Origin: Asterias rubens
Taxonomy: Eukaryota; Echinodermata; Asteroidea; Forcipulatida; Asteriidae
DNA length: 64,000 bases
Assembly: GCF_902459465.1 (NCBI RefSeq)
Contig: NC_047082.1
Span: 7,357,407-7,421,406, forward strand
Direction of reading: 5' to 3'
Shown here: positions 13,801 through 32,090 of the stretch, piece by piece
How positions within the stretch are numbered: the stretch's first letter is position 1
Layout of the letters: every line of letters starts with the position of its first letter
Notes under the pieces: generated by a model
The model's input: the letters and a program-made list of their open reading frames with translations, nothing else
Told to the model about the DNA's origin: nothing
Databases searched by the model: none
Made by a program: the position numbers and the translations under genes

Positions 13801-16800
13801 GTGCTGTGAGTTTCTTAAAGTGTACACGTTTAGCTCAAATAAGAAAATCATAAATAGTGTTGGGGGGTTTAAAGAAAAGGTTGGGGGAAAAAGGGTTTTA
13901 TAACAGCCATGCAAATGTAATAAATGCTTTCTAAATTCCATCAATCAAATGAACAAACTACTAGTAAAAAACAGTAACCTAACTAAGGTTTATTATGTGG
14001 TTTATTATTTGACCCTAACTATTTACTCATTTATATAGAGTTCTGCATTTTATGTTGATTAATACTAAACACAAAACAAATCTAAACAAACTCCTGTATG
14101 TACATAAAAGGACAAGAAAACATGTATCATTGCTGGATTGAAATGATGAACTGTGGCCAAACCATGATAACAAATTTTAATAAATACTTGTTAGCATTTC
14201 ATTCAGGTTCGTGTTATCTCAATTATTGTTATCAAAGGTCCAAGTCCAATCAACATGTTACATGAACTAACAGGCACTCCAAGAATTAAAAGAGGTATTG
14301 TACCGTATTGGTGAGCTGAAAATATAGCCAGAGACAGTGTTCAAAATTTATGTGATCAACCAAATACATGGAATAACAAACCTGTGACAGTGTTGGCTTA
14401 ATCCGTTTAGTGAGTCATAAGAAAAAAGTGAAAAAACATAGTTTTAAACATGAAAAACTGCCTTTTATTTTGGTTGCAACAACCAACATATTTGTTTTGT
14501 TCTTCTTCTTTTTAGGTTTTACACCAAAGAGCCGTAATTGCTCTCAAATATTACTTTCATTTCTTTTTACAACCTGTGTTTAAGTCCAATGGATGTGTTC
14601 CTTGAAACAAACAAACAGGCCCTCTTGAAACAACCCATTATCCAACTACACTGCAATCCTACATTACAAACGTATTATCTCGATCTACCCACTGTATAGA
14701 CCCTAGCCATTCTTCCATGATCAAGCTACCCACATTCAAAAGGTCTAGCACTTGAACTAAACACACAATGTGTGCATGACTCATGGTCGGGGTATACCAA
14801 TCGGATGAGATCATAGAATCTAGACCTGTGCATTATCCATAACTCACAAATAACTCAATAGAGCATAGTTCCCTTTGATGAAATCTCCACACACAGTGTA
14901 CAGAAAAGCTACCATCAATATGGTCTCACTACTTGAAGAGAAACAAAAAACGACTGGGTTTAAAAGAACTTCCCTCTTAAAATTGTAAACACTTGAAGTT
15001 GGACAATATTAATATGCTGAAGGAATAAACATAAATTTGGGGTTGAACTAAGACTACTATTGTGCGGGAAAACAAATTCTCGCACATGTGACGTACTATT
15101 CCTCCGCTATTTGTATTTTACAATTCCTATACTTGTGGAGGATACAGCTAGACAAATATGAATAACCCTGAATTATTTATTTATTTTGTTCATCCGTGGC
15201 GTACTACATTTGTACATGTACTCAAGTACTGTACAGCAAGGTCCCTGGAATCCAAACAATTGATAAAATAGAAAAATCAATAGAATCCCCAACCTGCTCA
15301 CTGAGTCCATTATACATGTAGCTTGAAGGTACAACATTTAAGTGCTTCAGTTAAGTACCATGGGATTTGGCGTGGCAGTAAAATTGACAGATTAAATACA
15401 AGCTCAAATCCTTCAGTTTTTTTGCATAAAAAATCGACAGAGAGTGGATGTATGTGAAGCAAGCTAAAAGTCCTCACCTCCTTACCAGAAAGAAAATAAA
15501 CCCCTTTTAAAAATTGTGACGGAAGCCAACATGGACAGAGTTTCATCTTTTAACCTGGCACAGTACACGAACGGATCAGAAAGCACATATCAAGTACAGT
15601 GTAAATCGATGTCTCTGCACAACATTTGCATAGCCTCCATTTAGGAGCAATATTGACAAAATGATGCCCCGCATCATAGATGAACACTTAAACTGGCCTA
15701 AATTTAGACCAACTTAGTACTGTGATTTGAAATGTGCATGCTTGCTGCCAGTTTTGTGTTCAGTTGACAGCGTCTTGCACGACTTATTATTTGCCCTCCA
15801 AGCTCCCTTCAAAGGGAATCCTTTTTCAGAATAGTTCAAATGTTGTCAACAGCTGCAGTAGTTTATGGTCACCAATTTTCTAAACCTGCAAAGTTAACTT
15901 TACCAACTATTTTAGATTATCAATAACTGACATCAGAGATCATACTGTATTTCAGCTGCAGTCGCTATGCATCGATCTTTTTTCTTTTTCAAATGCACTG
16001 AAGTTTTACATATTTATTTGTTCATACACATCTTAAACGTTAACAATTTTGTCGCTTGTTTGTTTTGTCATCAAACATGTACTTCAATCTTGCTGTTTGA
16101 ACGATGTACCTTAAAACAAAACACATTGGCCTCCGTTTAATTCCAGCAATGAAGCATTATTCAGTCTTGAAGTAAAAACAGTACTAATGTAACAAACTGT
16201 ACATTGTCAACCGACAGTTTTAAAAGCAAACTTTTGCAATATATGTAGAAAGACCGTCACAGTAGAATTGTATTTATAAAGGGACTGTAACTTGTAACTT
16301 GCAACATAATAAAACCACCTCAGCTAGACTGGAGGGAATCAGCTATGCTATTAGCTATCTTGGCCTAGTACCTAGTAGCATACCCTAGAGATCCTTGTGA
16401 ATAGGGCTTGGAGGTCAAAGGGGAATGTGAACCAGTCTAAATGCAGTGAGTCCAAGATGGTTCAAGCTACAAATGTTAGGTCTATCGGGAACAAAGGGGG
16501 GGGGCACTAGCTACCTAGACATAACAAACAGGAAAGATTTATAGCTTCAGCCTCCAATGTTTTTGTTTTTGCTTTTCAAGAAGTACGAGTGCATAGCCAG
16601 CAATACAAAAATATCTTCATGTTTGGTACATTACAACACAAGATAGTTTATAGAAGTAGCTTCCAATGTTGTAGCCATGGATGGGATTTGATGAATGTGA
16701 AATTCCTTGAAAACAGCTAAAGAGCCTGCGATCAGAAATCAGACTTAAGGAGCAATATCATGATTACTTTTAAACACTCACCACTCATGTACATGTACAT

Positions 16801-19800
16801 TGTTACCGTTAACAGTGTACATACAACACGCAAAGAGAGACCAACTGTGAAGATGCAGATTGTCAGCACAGATAATTCAACACTTCCATTTTTATGTCCA
16901 AAATGGACTACTATCACATTGTTCCTACAAACTATTGTCATCAAGTTTCAACAGAAATGTGTCTTTTTACTGTCAGGTCTGCAGGTATATGTCACTCTTT
17001 CCTCATAAACATAGCGGAAGATTGGGTTGACTTTGAGTCCCACAAGGAAGTTACATCTGTTTTGCACTTTAGCTTGTCACCGGTGACAGAATAATGCTGA
17101 CCACCTTTCACCAGCATCTATGTACGTGTACACACACTTCTTGTTTAGTAACAATCAAAAACAGTCAATATCATACCAAAACAAAAGCAGTATCTATAGC
17201 AAGAATAAGGGAAACCAAAAATAAACATTTCCTCTGTGTTCCTGTCGACCCATTACCAAGTCATCAATAATAATAAACACAAAAATAATAATAAACACAA
17301 ATAAGTAAGTATAAAAAAGGATGGTTATTGGTAAGGTTGATTTACATAATGTGTAAAAAATGTTTTAAATGTTTTTGACTTGTGAACCAGTTTCCTAACA
17401 TGATGATTGATTTAAAGCTATAGGGGAAAAGAAGACTGGCAATTGACAAGGAAAAACACTATGCACCCAAACAAAGCTGTTGTCAAAGTAGTTAGCCATC
17501 TCGCAATACACCACCAGAGTACAACACAGGTTTTGGGTACACTTTTAATTATTAATTTTGATATGCAAGGTCCACTGATCCAGTAACGTTCAAATGAGTG
17601 CGTTCTACTTCTTAAAAGTTTCCTTTTAAAAATATAAAAATTCATTCATTGAAATGTGTTTAGAGAGTAAACCTACTTTGTTTTAAAAAATATTAATTCC
17701 AACCAACTTTTTTCCAAGCACTACTTTGGGGTTGAAATCATCCTCTAAATAGGAAGATAAATGTGTACCATTTCAACCTCACACTCTAAAGATTAATCCA
17801 AGACAGCGTGTGTGATCAAATGAAATCAGATTTGCTCTTAAAAAACAAGAACATCTAGAGCAGATAGCTTTACTCATCACATGTACATGGCTGTAGATAA
17901 CATGGTCAGAAATCAATGTCAATGTCATGAGTAACTAAAAGCTATATTTGCATCAATAGCAGAACAACTGAAGAAAAAGACCAAAAGAAAAAAACATTTC
18001 GAAGATGTTAAAAATTGTGCAGTTAAAAGAAAACGCCAGCCACCAGTAAGGTTTTAATTAATTAGTCACTCTTGGGGAAAGGGTGGGTTAAAAACAATAA
18101 ATGAAAAACACACTAGTCCAAAATAAATATGAAATTGACAAACACAAAATTTACTCTTTTGGGCTAGGGCTGCCTCTTGTGCCTTCTTTCTACTACGAGG
18201 TCTCCACGAGGAAAAGGACCAACGACTCCGGGATCTTTCCTTCATGATAATTACATGCAGTCAAAATAAGAATATGGGCGTCTTGGCTGGGCCGTTTGGG
18301 GAAATGATTTCACTCTACGTGGTGGATATTGCAGGCATGTAAACTTCTGGAAAGAAAAAGAGATCCGGGATGGTTCATGCATGGATGGAACAAAATAATA
18401 AAAAAGCAAACAAATCAAAGAAAATATAAAAATGAAAACAGATGACAAAAGAATGCAATACCACAACAAAAACTTAAATGACCATCTTTAAAAACCATAC
18501 TCCCATGCTGGGCTCAAGATATGTCATTTTCCCTTGGGTTTGCCAGGGTTAAACATTCAAATGTAAAAATGCTTACAAAAATTTCCAAGGAATTTCTTAA
18601 GAAATTTCAAGGGAAATTCATCTGGCAATTTTTTTTTTTTCATTCAGTATTACATATTAGTAAATAACAATTTTATTTCCCTTATTCATTCTGCAATTGA
18701 AATGGGAATATCTTGAAATGGGAAATAAAAATGAGTGCAACTTTACTGTATACAAAAACTACTATGGAAACATTTTTAGTACTTGAGTTGTACAAATATC
18801 ATAGTTACATGTGTATAAAATGACAAATATACATAACGGTGGTCCAGCACTTCTGCAGACATGTGGCAAAATATTTTGACTGAACAGATTTGTGCACAAT
18901 GAATAAAGCACTGAATGATAGCAACTGATACAATGCGTGTAGTATTTACATGTAGCTACATAAGGGCAATTGTTCACTGATATTCCAATGTTTTCATGTC
19001 ACCAGTGTGGCAGATTCTAAGGCATTTTAATAAGGGCAATTGTTCACTGATATTGCAATGTTTTCATGTCACCAGTGTGGCAGATTCTAAGGCATTCTAA
19101 TTGAACCTCAAGGCTATACAAAATCAACTAAAATAAAGAAGTTTGAACCCTATGAAATCAGCTCTTTGGTTGTTATGAATCAATTTGAAAAAGCATACAG
19201 TAAGGGCAGGCACATGACACACGTGTTTGCAAAGCTGACACACAAAATAGTGCACATTTTATCTACAAAGTGACATTTTAGAGACCTAACATTACAATCT
19301 ATGTGGTGCAATTTAAAACCAAAAGTAAAGGAATAAAAAAGCGCAATTCAAGCAAAAATAACAATTTTTCATTTTCAATTTTTTTAAGCAATACACCGTG
19401 CAAGCCCTGCCCATTTTGGGGACCGTAGACAGGGTCAATGAGCGACCTGCTTTTGATCTCTATCATTGAGAAACACCTGTTAAATTGATATTAAGGTACA
19501 CGCATGCGCGTATACAGGTACGCGCGTATAAACTCATTTGTCTTATGGTCTTGTTTACAGCGACTATGCTACATGGACGCTGAGCTCATGCACGCGTATT
19601 AATGCACAAAGAACAGTCTACCGTCCAATCATTTGCCTCCTTTGACCCCAGTGAAGGCGCTTAACAGACCATTATTTAAAAGAGTCACTGGTCTCAAAGA
19701 TCAGTAATGTGATGAACGCGCGAAATAGATGGGAACCATCAAAAGCTCAAATATGGCCGATGAACATGTCTGGAAGTAGCACTGAGAGAAAAGTCACAAA

Positions 19801-21160
19801 ATGTGAAAAATTTTAGCCGTTTACTTCGCTAAAAAAGGTGTTTATTAATGGGAATAACAGTGTTCGGACCCGATCTGCACTGTGTGGTAATGACCTTGGT
19901 TGGTTGGTGGCTGGCGCTGTGCGTTAACAGCGCCAGCCACCAACCCGGTCATTACCGCGCAGTGAAGACTGGGTCCTCGCACTGTTATAACCTAATTAAT
20001 GTCTTTTGTTTTTGACACAGTAATGTAATATGAATGTTGAGCAACTGAGAAAGATTGTCTCCTACATCAGGCTGTCCTATAAGGAGGTAGACCTAGGCAC
20101 TAAGATTGTGGGTATGAAGTAACGGAGACATGTAAATACTGAAAGTTCATTGAAGCATAACAACAGAACCAACAGGTATGCTAAATATTAATGATAGTAT
20201 GTAAGGCACCAAGTCTACCAAATAAAGGTGCTCAAGGCGCAGTGTATAATGTGCATTGCTTTTCATATGACTACCTTCCAATGCAACTTGGCGAAACTAA
20301 CCTAAATAAGTAGAGTACAAGTCTACCATTTTACATTTACCATATTAAAGCTAACAGTCGTCTAATGTGGCGGATGTTACTTGGTTAAATCTACCTCCAT
20401 GGTTAAATTTATTCCTCCATGGTTTACAGGTTAACATCATGCAGTAATTCATTTTAAATAATTTTAAAAAATCTAAATAAAGAATTCCCTTTTAAGTTTT
20501 AGTTTTGGTTTTTTTTTTGTGGAAAAACCATTTTGGGTCCAATGCTAATTCCTTAATCAATATTTCCTGGAAATACGAAATATCAAGAAAATATCATGAC
20601 TCAACTACTTAAGCCATAACTCTGGACTCCAACTTTGCGCCCCCAACTGGCTCAAAAAGGGAGAACAGTACACAGGTAAACTAAAATTTACTTCAATCTT
20701 CAATATTCACTGAAATTTCATCGAGTAAAGTCACTGCAATTATACTTACAAGACTTCCTAAGAAGCATTAACTCTGAGGGGATACGTTGACGAATCAATA
20801 CATCATTATCAGAGGCACACGATGATCGTTTGGTGTTTAAATCCATAATTATTGAGTCGCAAAATATCCAAGTTTATCGTCTTTTTGACACCAGCAGCAC
20901 TGTGGCTCACCCGGAAGACCATCAGCCGGTCCAGAACAGTCCATATTTTAATATAGGTGTCATTTGATAAAACTGCTTCCGAAAATTGGAGTAAGATGAA
21001 ATATTGTCCACACATTTCTGATACCATTTCACTGTTTGTAACAAGACATTTAATGTTTTCTGACGATTTTAGATTTAATTGTGTTCAAATAATCTAAACA
21101 AAACAAAAATTGTTGTGACATTGTTTTGGTCTTACCTTGTTTATGAATGGTACTGGCCAT
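4770..21160 (-). CDS. Phosphatase and actin regulator (PHACTR) homologue, 5' part
   Basis: Minus-strand multi-exon gene. Supported exons in transcript order: alternative first exons 21160-21136 and 18245-18155, then 8555-8379, 7378-7316 and 4835-4770. All junctions are phase 1 and have GT-AG sites. The identifying feature is the exon at 8555-8379: a TPPVERK stretch followed by FKPWKWKRKKK, which matches the conserved N-terminal basic segment of PHACTR1-4. In that family this segment precedes the first RPEL actin-binding repeat, and the C-terminus binds PP1 and actin. The RPEL repeats and PP1-binding tail are not visible here, so the gene should continue left of position 1. The paralogue cannot be assigned. 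Family call fairly sure; exact exon chain moderately sure. Confidence 0.7.
5040..5280. mobile_element. MITE family A, truncated copy 2
   Basis: This matches the right two thirds of the copy at 4308-4668, including the palindromic run around TACTTCAGCTGAAGTC and the right end GTGTCCAGGTCCTTTAA. The left terminal repeat is missing. It lies in the same intron 370 bp from copy 1. Confidence 0.6.
5847..5955. mobile_element. MITE family B, diverged partial copy
   Basis: It carries the family core: TTGCCTCC, GTCATTGCCTTGGTGCCCTT, AAATGCTCCA and a degraded GGGTGTCCTT. Compare the full copies at 13142, 32091, 53053 and 63249. Confidence 0.5.
5960..6075. repeat. GTCCTAAGT-type inverted repeat element
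   Basis: Palindromic blocks such as AGTTAGGACGAGTAACTCGTCCTGACTTAGGA and TCCTAAGTTAGGAAGAGT occur here in abbreviated form. Similar words recur at 8225-8335 (TCCTAGGACTAGTCCTAAGTTAGGAC), which ends in GTGAAACGGACCCC. It is probably a dispersed MITE-type sequence. Confidence 0.4.
7316..7378 (-). CDS. PHACTR candidate internal exon (63 bp), frame ambiguous
   Basis: The acceptor is ctctgcag and the donor is CACAG|GTAATC. The phase-1 frame demanded by both neighbours reads YCNEETAGQLQTQDGVPAST. The phase-0 frame is also open and strikingly basic (MRKRQDNFKRKMASQPPQ). Phase compatibility favours the first reading. The basic frame would suit the region next to the RPEL1 motif but would need different flanking exons. 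Confidence 0.5.
8379..8555 (-). CDS. PHACTR diagnostic exon with FKPWKW basic segment
   Basis: This is a 177-bp exon, phase 1 to phase 1. The acceptor is tacccag and the donor is CCAG|GTACAT. It encodes an acidic and polar start (STDDIQVSYSAENV), then TPPVERKNKKSTIPRFF and KPWKWKRKKK. In vertebrate PHACTRs the equivalent TPP(I/V)RR...FKPWKWRKKK block contributes a basic localisation and actin-responsive segment. This is the strongest evidence for the gene family. Confidence 0.85.
8708..8869. mobile_element. MITE family B, diverged copy
   Basis: In the same orientation as the 63249 copy it contains TGCTTTGTTTTTGAAAGGG, GGGCACCAAGGCATTTTCTTG, a second GGGCACCAAGGCA and GGCAACAGAGGCAATTGC. A poly-G run replaces part of the core. 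Confidence 0.55.
10385..10668. repeat. Diverged tandem duplication
   Basis: Copy one (about 10385-10512) and copy two (about 10530-10668) share AATGGAGGAGGGAC, GAAGAAT.CG, GGATGGAGCCT or GGATAAAGCCT and GGGGTAACA(A/G)ATTCTCT. They are separated by a poly-G run. Confidence 0.5.
11367..11454. repeat. 44-bp tandem duplication
   Basis: Two adjacent copies of AAAGGCACACATCCCCTCTT...ACAGTGAACTCATCAAC differ by a single base (aaaaac versus aacac). Confidence 0.85.
12942..13130 (+). mobile_element. tRNA-derived SINE (type 3)
   Basis: It starts with a tRNA-like head, GGGCTAGATAGCTCAGTTTG (A-box region), followed about 50 bp later by a B box GGTTCAAATCCC and a tail. A second copy in reverse orientation is at 60255-60345. 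The flanking non-tRNA tail and missing fold regularity argue for a SINE, not a functional tRNA gene. Confidence 0.55.
13142..13314 (-). mobile_element. MITE family B, near full-length copy
   Basis: About 175 bp. The ends are AGGCCTGATACTTC and GAAGCATACAGCCC, an imperfect terminal inverted repeat. The interior has GCCTCCGTTGC, CATTGCCTTGGTGCCCTTGA, AATGCTCCAGTAGAAATTTA and GCCTTGGTGCCCTTGCCCTT. No ORF. Near full copies also occur at 32091, 53053 and 63249. Confidence 0.7.
13315..18154. other. PHACTR intron or spacer, nothing recognised
   Basis: AT-rich sequence without a supportable exon, RNA gene or clear repeat. Short open frames on both strands lack splice signals and family resemblance. 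Confidence 0.4.
18155..18245 (-). CDS. PHACTR candidate alternative first exon
   Basis: An ATG at 18245 opens a 30-codon basic, Ser/Arg/Trp-rich peptide starting MKERSRSRWSFSSWRPRSRK and ending AALAQK. A phase-1 donor (AAGA|GTAAAT) follows. Joined to 8555 it gives ...QKSSTDDIQ, an intact frame. No acceptor AG with a pyrimidine tract lies just upstream of the ATG, so a separate promoter is likely. The call rests on frame, composition and splice phase. Confidence 0.5.
18961..19100. repeat. 70-bp tandem duplication
   Basis: Two adjacent 70-bp copies start TAAGGGCAATTGTTCACTGA and end TTCTAAGGCATT(T/C)TAA. They differ at about two positions (tattcc versus tattgc, and tttt versus tct near the end), so the duplication is recent. 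Confidence 0.9.
19838..20003. mobile_element. Fold-back element (long inverted repeat)
   Basis: Arms of about 78 bp flank a 6-base loop (GCGTTA at 19921-19926). The inner 19 bp (TGGTTGGTGGCTGGCGCTGT against ACAGCGCCAGCCACCAAC) is essentially perfect. The outer arms pair with mismatches, including GGTAATGACC/GGTCATTACC and TAACAGTG/CACTGTTA. This looks like a non-autonomous fold-back transposon. Confidence 0.6.
21136..21160 (-). CDS. PHACTR candidate first exon (short coding end)
   Basis: The ATG at 21160 gives MASTIHKQ and then a strong phase-1 donor (AACAAG|GTAAGACC), compatible with the exon at 8555. The 5' leader above it contains an overlapping out-of-frame ATG chain (MPLESNMSDGQYHS, then stop). 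The start is therefore uncertain and translation may be restrained by this upstream frame. A TATA-like box and an inverted CCAAT box lie 270-340 bp upstream. Confidence 0.4.
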
Positions 21161-21425
21161 CAGACATGTTGCTTTCCAATGGCATGGACAGACAGCGCAG
21201 AGAGAGGTCGCAAATCGAGGGAAGTGACTCACTGATAAACGTAATGTTTAGCACTGTCTTTTCGTTCACCACACCTTGCATCAAAGAAAAGCACAAAATA
21301 GAAGAATCCCAACATAAACTTGCACTCTAAATGTAGTAGATTTCAGTTAGTAATCGTGGAATTCCGCAAGTAACAACCGCGAATCTGCAGCACAGGTCCA
21401 GCCAGCACGGATAGCTACACGTTGC

Positions 21426-21502
21426 ATATATATCACAGTAGTACGCTGTAATGGTGGACCGTGTGCTCCCTCGACCTTGACATGAAAACGGCCTGTGATT
21501 GG
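21426..21502 (-). promoter_or_regulatory. Candidate core promoter (TATA and CCAAT) for PHACTR
   Basis: On the minus strand a CCAAT box (ACCAATCAC, about 21498-21502) lies roughly 65 bp upstream of a TATATATG box at 21426-21433. Transcription would start near 21400, and the first donor at 21136 fits a leader of about 260 bases. Spacing and order are those of a classic animal promoter. There is no transcript evidence. Confidence 0.35.
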
Positions 21503-24500
21503 TCAATGCCTTACACGCTCCATTGCATGCTCAATGCGAACTGCATTGATGCTAATAATTCCCTCTCTTTAGTTTTAGATTGGGTAAACAAAAGGGCATT
21601 TTTATCAAATTTTGGTAAAAATTAAAAAATCACAAGGGGTAGGTCCAGCATATTTATTAAATTTGGGTCCAAAATTGAAAAGAAAAGACAAAAAATCACA
21701 AGTGGCAAGCCCAGACTTTGTGTCCAATCTGGGTCCAAACTTTTAAAAAATCATGAAAAAATCACAAGGGGTAATTTCAGCAGTTTTATCCTGTTTTGTC
21801 AAACTTGAGGGTGGGGGGGGGGGTAAAAAAACAAGTTGTGTATTATATTTTTTTTAAACTAGAAATAAAAACCACACACTGGGTTTTGTACTAATTTTAT
21901 ATATTTTTTTATTCCTACCAAGTGAACAAATAAATGCAAACTTTCACAAATCGATTGAATGAACAACGGTATATAATTTTATAATTATACATGATTGCAA
22001 AAATCAACAAACTAGTCCGATTCAGTGTTCATATTTTGTGTGCTCTTTACATAATCGAACCTGTGGAAATGAATCCATTGTGTGAGTAGGGAGAAAATAG
22101 TGACACATGTACAACTCACATTATAATTGTCATCAATTTGGACTGTTGCAGTTTATTTAAAGTTTTTCGTAATTTTTGTTTTTAATATGACAATTTTTCA
22201 CAGAAAAATTATTCAGTATTAACTTGATAATCAGTAAGCTTTCAGACTGAACATAAACAAGGTTTTATCCTTACCAATTATGCAAAATACCTTTAAGCAT
22301 TTAATTGGTACAATCTAAGATTAGGGTAAATCACCCTATTGATCTTTTTTAAAAGGAGTACAGCACACAATAAACTGGGTCACCTAAAACCCCACACTCC
22401 CATCATCTAAAGCCAGTACCATTCTAGCATTTTATTCACAAATATTTTTTTTAAAATACAGGTCCATTCTATACATTTTTTCTACATGCAAATTAAGTTT
22501 ATAATTAGTCTTGGATCAAGACTGTCCTGTTATTATATCTCTCCATAGACCACTATCACAAGCTGAGACTATCTGTGTTACTCAAAAAGGAAGACATTCT
22601 CATAGTATATGTATGTGTCACATTCCCTGTCTCCCCATTGACATCTTTGGTAGAACTAATAACTTTAGGGGCTCAGACTATCAACCTTCTTGCCTTGATT
22701 TGGGCAAAAATTTTCAAAAACCTGCTTAAGCACAAAATAACTAAGACCAGCTTACCCCAAAAAAAGGTTACCAGCCAAAATACAAGGTCACATGCTTGTG
22801 ACTGGTATCGTCTGCTTTAATCTGCTCTATTAAACTGAGCCCAGGTTTGACAATCCTGATGCTGTCCTTTGTGCATATTAAACAAGACCCGTGGAAACAG
22901 AAGGCACCATACCAAGACATACAAAATCTTGTTAATGATTTGATAACCGTTCCCCATATAAATCTTTATAGTTATAAATAATATATAATAAAACACTATT
23001 TAGAGACAATTTACAAACTTTAGTAAATGATAGCTTCAAGGATAGAGAACAATAGTTTGTCTAAAAAAACGAGAGGTTGGGGAGCAAAACTACACCCCTG
23101 GCAGTAATAGGTCTATGAAGCCACCTGTCCTGTCACCCACCCTGGTCTAAATAATCTACATTTCTTTTTCGATGCTCTGCTAAATCCATGACTTCAATTC
23201 AACAAATCAATTCATTTTATTTTAGTTCACTTTAACACAGCTGCATCAGGATCCACCAACATTGCTATAAAACTGGCCCGATTAACAAATAACCACGTTA
23301 ACTGAATATTCACACAACAAATCAACATTTGTCCAAGCTTAATTGCTGAAAGACAGGGAATTAAGTTTGTCACACAATGACACAATAAGGCACATCACAT
23401 ATTAAGGTAAGAATTTTAGATTGCTTGACTTGAACTCTTAGTTAAGATGTCATTAATACCCTCGGAATCATTTAGGAATCCTAGAGCGTAATTCCTTGAG
23501 TGCCCAGAAGAAAGGCGTAAGGCTCTACATCAATGACGTCCTTCTTGCAGGCAAAGAGTACAGAAGGTTTTAAGGAATAAAATGGCTTCTGGTAAAACAA
23601 ATTAATTTAACATTTCTACCGATAGCATGTTGTTGCCCGCACTACCCCAAAAAGTGTTTTCCCATCCTAAAGCAGACTTTACCTATTCTATCATAACTTG
23701 TACATTTTTATAACACCATTTAAACTTTCACGCTTAGATTTCTCTAAACACAATTTTGCACATTGATTGCTAATGCCCTTTTTCCAGTAAACCTTTATAT
23801 TTATGTCCTTCTTGTAAATCTAACAAAGTAATAAACTGCAAACAAACAAAACAAGAATGCTGCTCATAACAAACTAGGGTCTGAACTCTGAATAGATTTG
23901 TATTGCTCTACCAATGAGAGCACGATTTCAGATAATACTTGAATATAAAACGATTGTTTTGCATGGCCCAAAGCCAAGTGTGATTTCATATATACAATCT
24001 GTTTGCATGACCCTCAAGGTATAAGCAGGGTTTTAGATATTTTAAATGAACATTTCCCCTAATTTCCACAGAGAGTTTGGATTTCTGTTCAATTTGCTGT
24101 TTTTTTATGTGCAGCACCCTTTTTCACCCTCTTCTTGCTTTTGCACCATCGGAAGACATCCATGGAAGAACTGAATTATTGGAGCAAGTGCTGTGAGCAG
24201 TTTTGCAGATATTGGCGCTATACATTTAAAGTCATTATTATCAATTTTATATTAATTTTGGTTTGACCCTTACACCGATGTGTGTATATACTGTACACCC
24301 ATTACTTGCCTGAGTTCTGTGAACAAAACTCAGAGGCATGTTACTCAGGTGGAATTGAACCCACAATCTTTGCAATTCTAGAGCAGTGTCATACCAACTA
24401 GACCACCCAGATTGCCCGATAGCTAGAGGCAGTTCCAATCCTATGTTTTAGCAGCGGGTGTTGCAACGATAGATGTTAAATTTATCCCCGTTGCAAATTT

Positions 24501-25300
24501 AACACTTACATGTACTAATGTTTTCATTATTGTTCAATGGTACAAAGGTATTTGCATGGTTTGAGTTGAGTTGTATTGTACTTGAAGAGTCGAGTTGTAT
24601 ACTTGTGATAATGCCAAGATTAATAACAATCATAAAAATAATAATGATAAACACACGTATCCCAAACACCAGATCAAGTCAATTAACAAATAAAGAATCA
24701 ACAATAAACAAATTAATGAGCTCTGAACAACTCCATCTTCAACAGTTTCTTGAATTTCACCATTGGGTCAGACTGTGTAGAGTCGTGCTTTGAATGTCCT
24801 GAAACATACGCCTAGTTTCAGATAACATTTGTATACATGACCCAAGATAAGTGTGGTTTCCAATGAAATGTGTATGCTAATAATAATAATAAATAATCAC
24901 AAAGTCTTATATAGCGCACGTACCTACCAATAAGGTACTCAAGGCGCTGAGTTTATACAAACTTTCCAAAAGATAAGTTATTGAAGTTATGAATTCTGAG
25001 ACCCAAGGGTTTATAAAAGCCAAGTGCAGTTGCAGATACAATTTGTTATTGTAACCCTAATATACCGCACCCAAGCGTGTGTAGCAATGAAGTCAAAGAT
25101 CTCCAAGGTCTCTAAATTACATACAAGACTCTCTTACTGAATTTAAAAAGAGAATTAGCACACTGAGAATACTAAACTATTTTCGAAACCATTTTTAAAA
25201 TTTCTGTTGGGACAAAATCCGGAATGTTCTTACATGACTATAAGTGAAGGTAAAAAAGTTGTCATGGAAACCATTACATCATCTCAGCAGCGACCAATCA
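21503..25300. other. Spacer between PHACTR promoter and GALE, including GALE 3' UTR
   Basis: The GALE stop codon is at 25301, so its 3' UTR must lie immediately below this on the minus strand; no polyadenylation site could be fixed. A type-1 SINE lies at 24246-24480. The region 24880-24960 has an AATAATAAT run and an AAGGCGCT-type short repeat. No other gene is recognised. Confidence 0.4.
24246..24480 (-). mobile_element. tRNA-derived SINE (type 1), copy a
   Basis: On the minus strand it reads a TTGGTCTAGT..GGTA..ACACTGCTCTAGAATTG A-box region, then a B box GTGGGTTCAATTCCAC. The tail ends in ...AGGGTCAAACCAAAATTAA. The same family is at 26265, 30700, 36880, 44764, 48150 and 62775. Confidence 0.65.
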
Positions 25301-31390
<6,090 letters not shown>

Positions 31391-31494
31391 CTTAAAGTGT
31401 TCTCTATCCTAAATATAGTTACACTGACTGACACAATCTACTTGTTGTATTTACTATTTAGTCAAGACTGTCCGTGTCAAATCTTCCAGGCTTT
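31391..31494 (-). other. GALE 5' UTR part of the first coding exon
   Basis: A strong acceptor (tcttttatttcag) ends at 31495 on the minus strand, and the exon then runs to the ATG at 31390. An alternative weaker acceptor (actatatttag) is nearer, at about 31420. There is no upstream ATG in frame with the ORF. It implies a noncoding first exon further upstream. Confidence 0.5.
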
Positions 31495-32090
31495 CTGAAA
31501 TAAAAGAACAAAATAAATCTATTTAAGGAGGAAGTTATTAAAAGTCTTTGGTATAATTTTTATTAAAGACAACACAAGATACATTACTTATAATTCTTTA
31601 ATTTGTTGTCACGTGTAGTGCTTTACATGCACAAACCTACATGTACATTCAACAAATTTAAACACTTAGGCCTACACAAAAAATTTACTATTCTTGCTGG
31701 TACACATGTAATCTGAAATTATTCAAACAGGCAAGTCCAGGAGGCTATTTGGTACAAAAAAAACAAAAATTACAAATTGTTTGAACACTGAAGTGTGAAA
31801 AACACATTTTGTATAAATACACGATAACACAAGCCCTGGTTCAAAGGCCACCTTTTTTAAAAACTCAACTATAACAGTGAATATATTGTTTTACAGTACA
31901 ATAAAGTGATAAAAAATATCTGTACCTGCAATAGCTGATCCTACCATGAAATTACACTACCGTACTACCGTCCTGTAGCATTCAGAATGATCGTTCTTTG
32001 TGTTAGTTCATGCATCAAGCATTCAACATGATCTAGCTATGAGGCGCTGGTATGATTATGGGTAATGTGTCAACTAGACATAAGTACACA

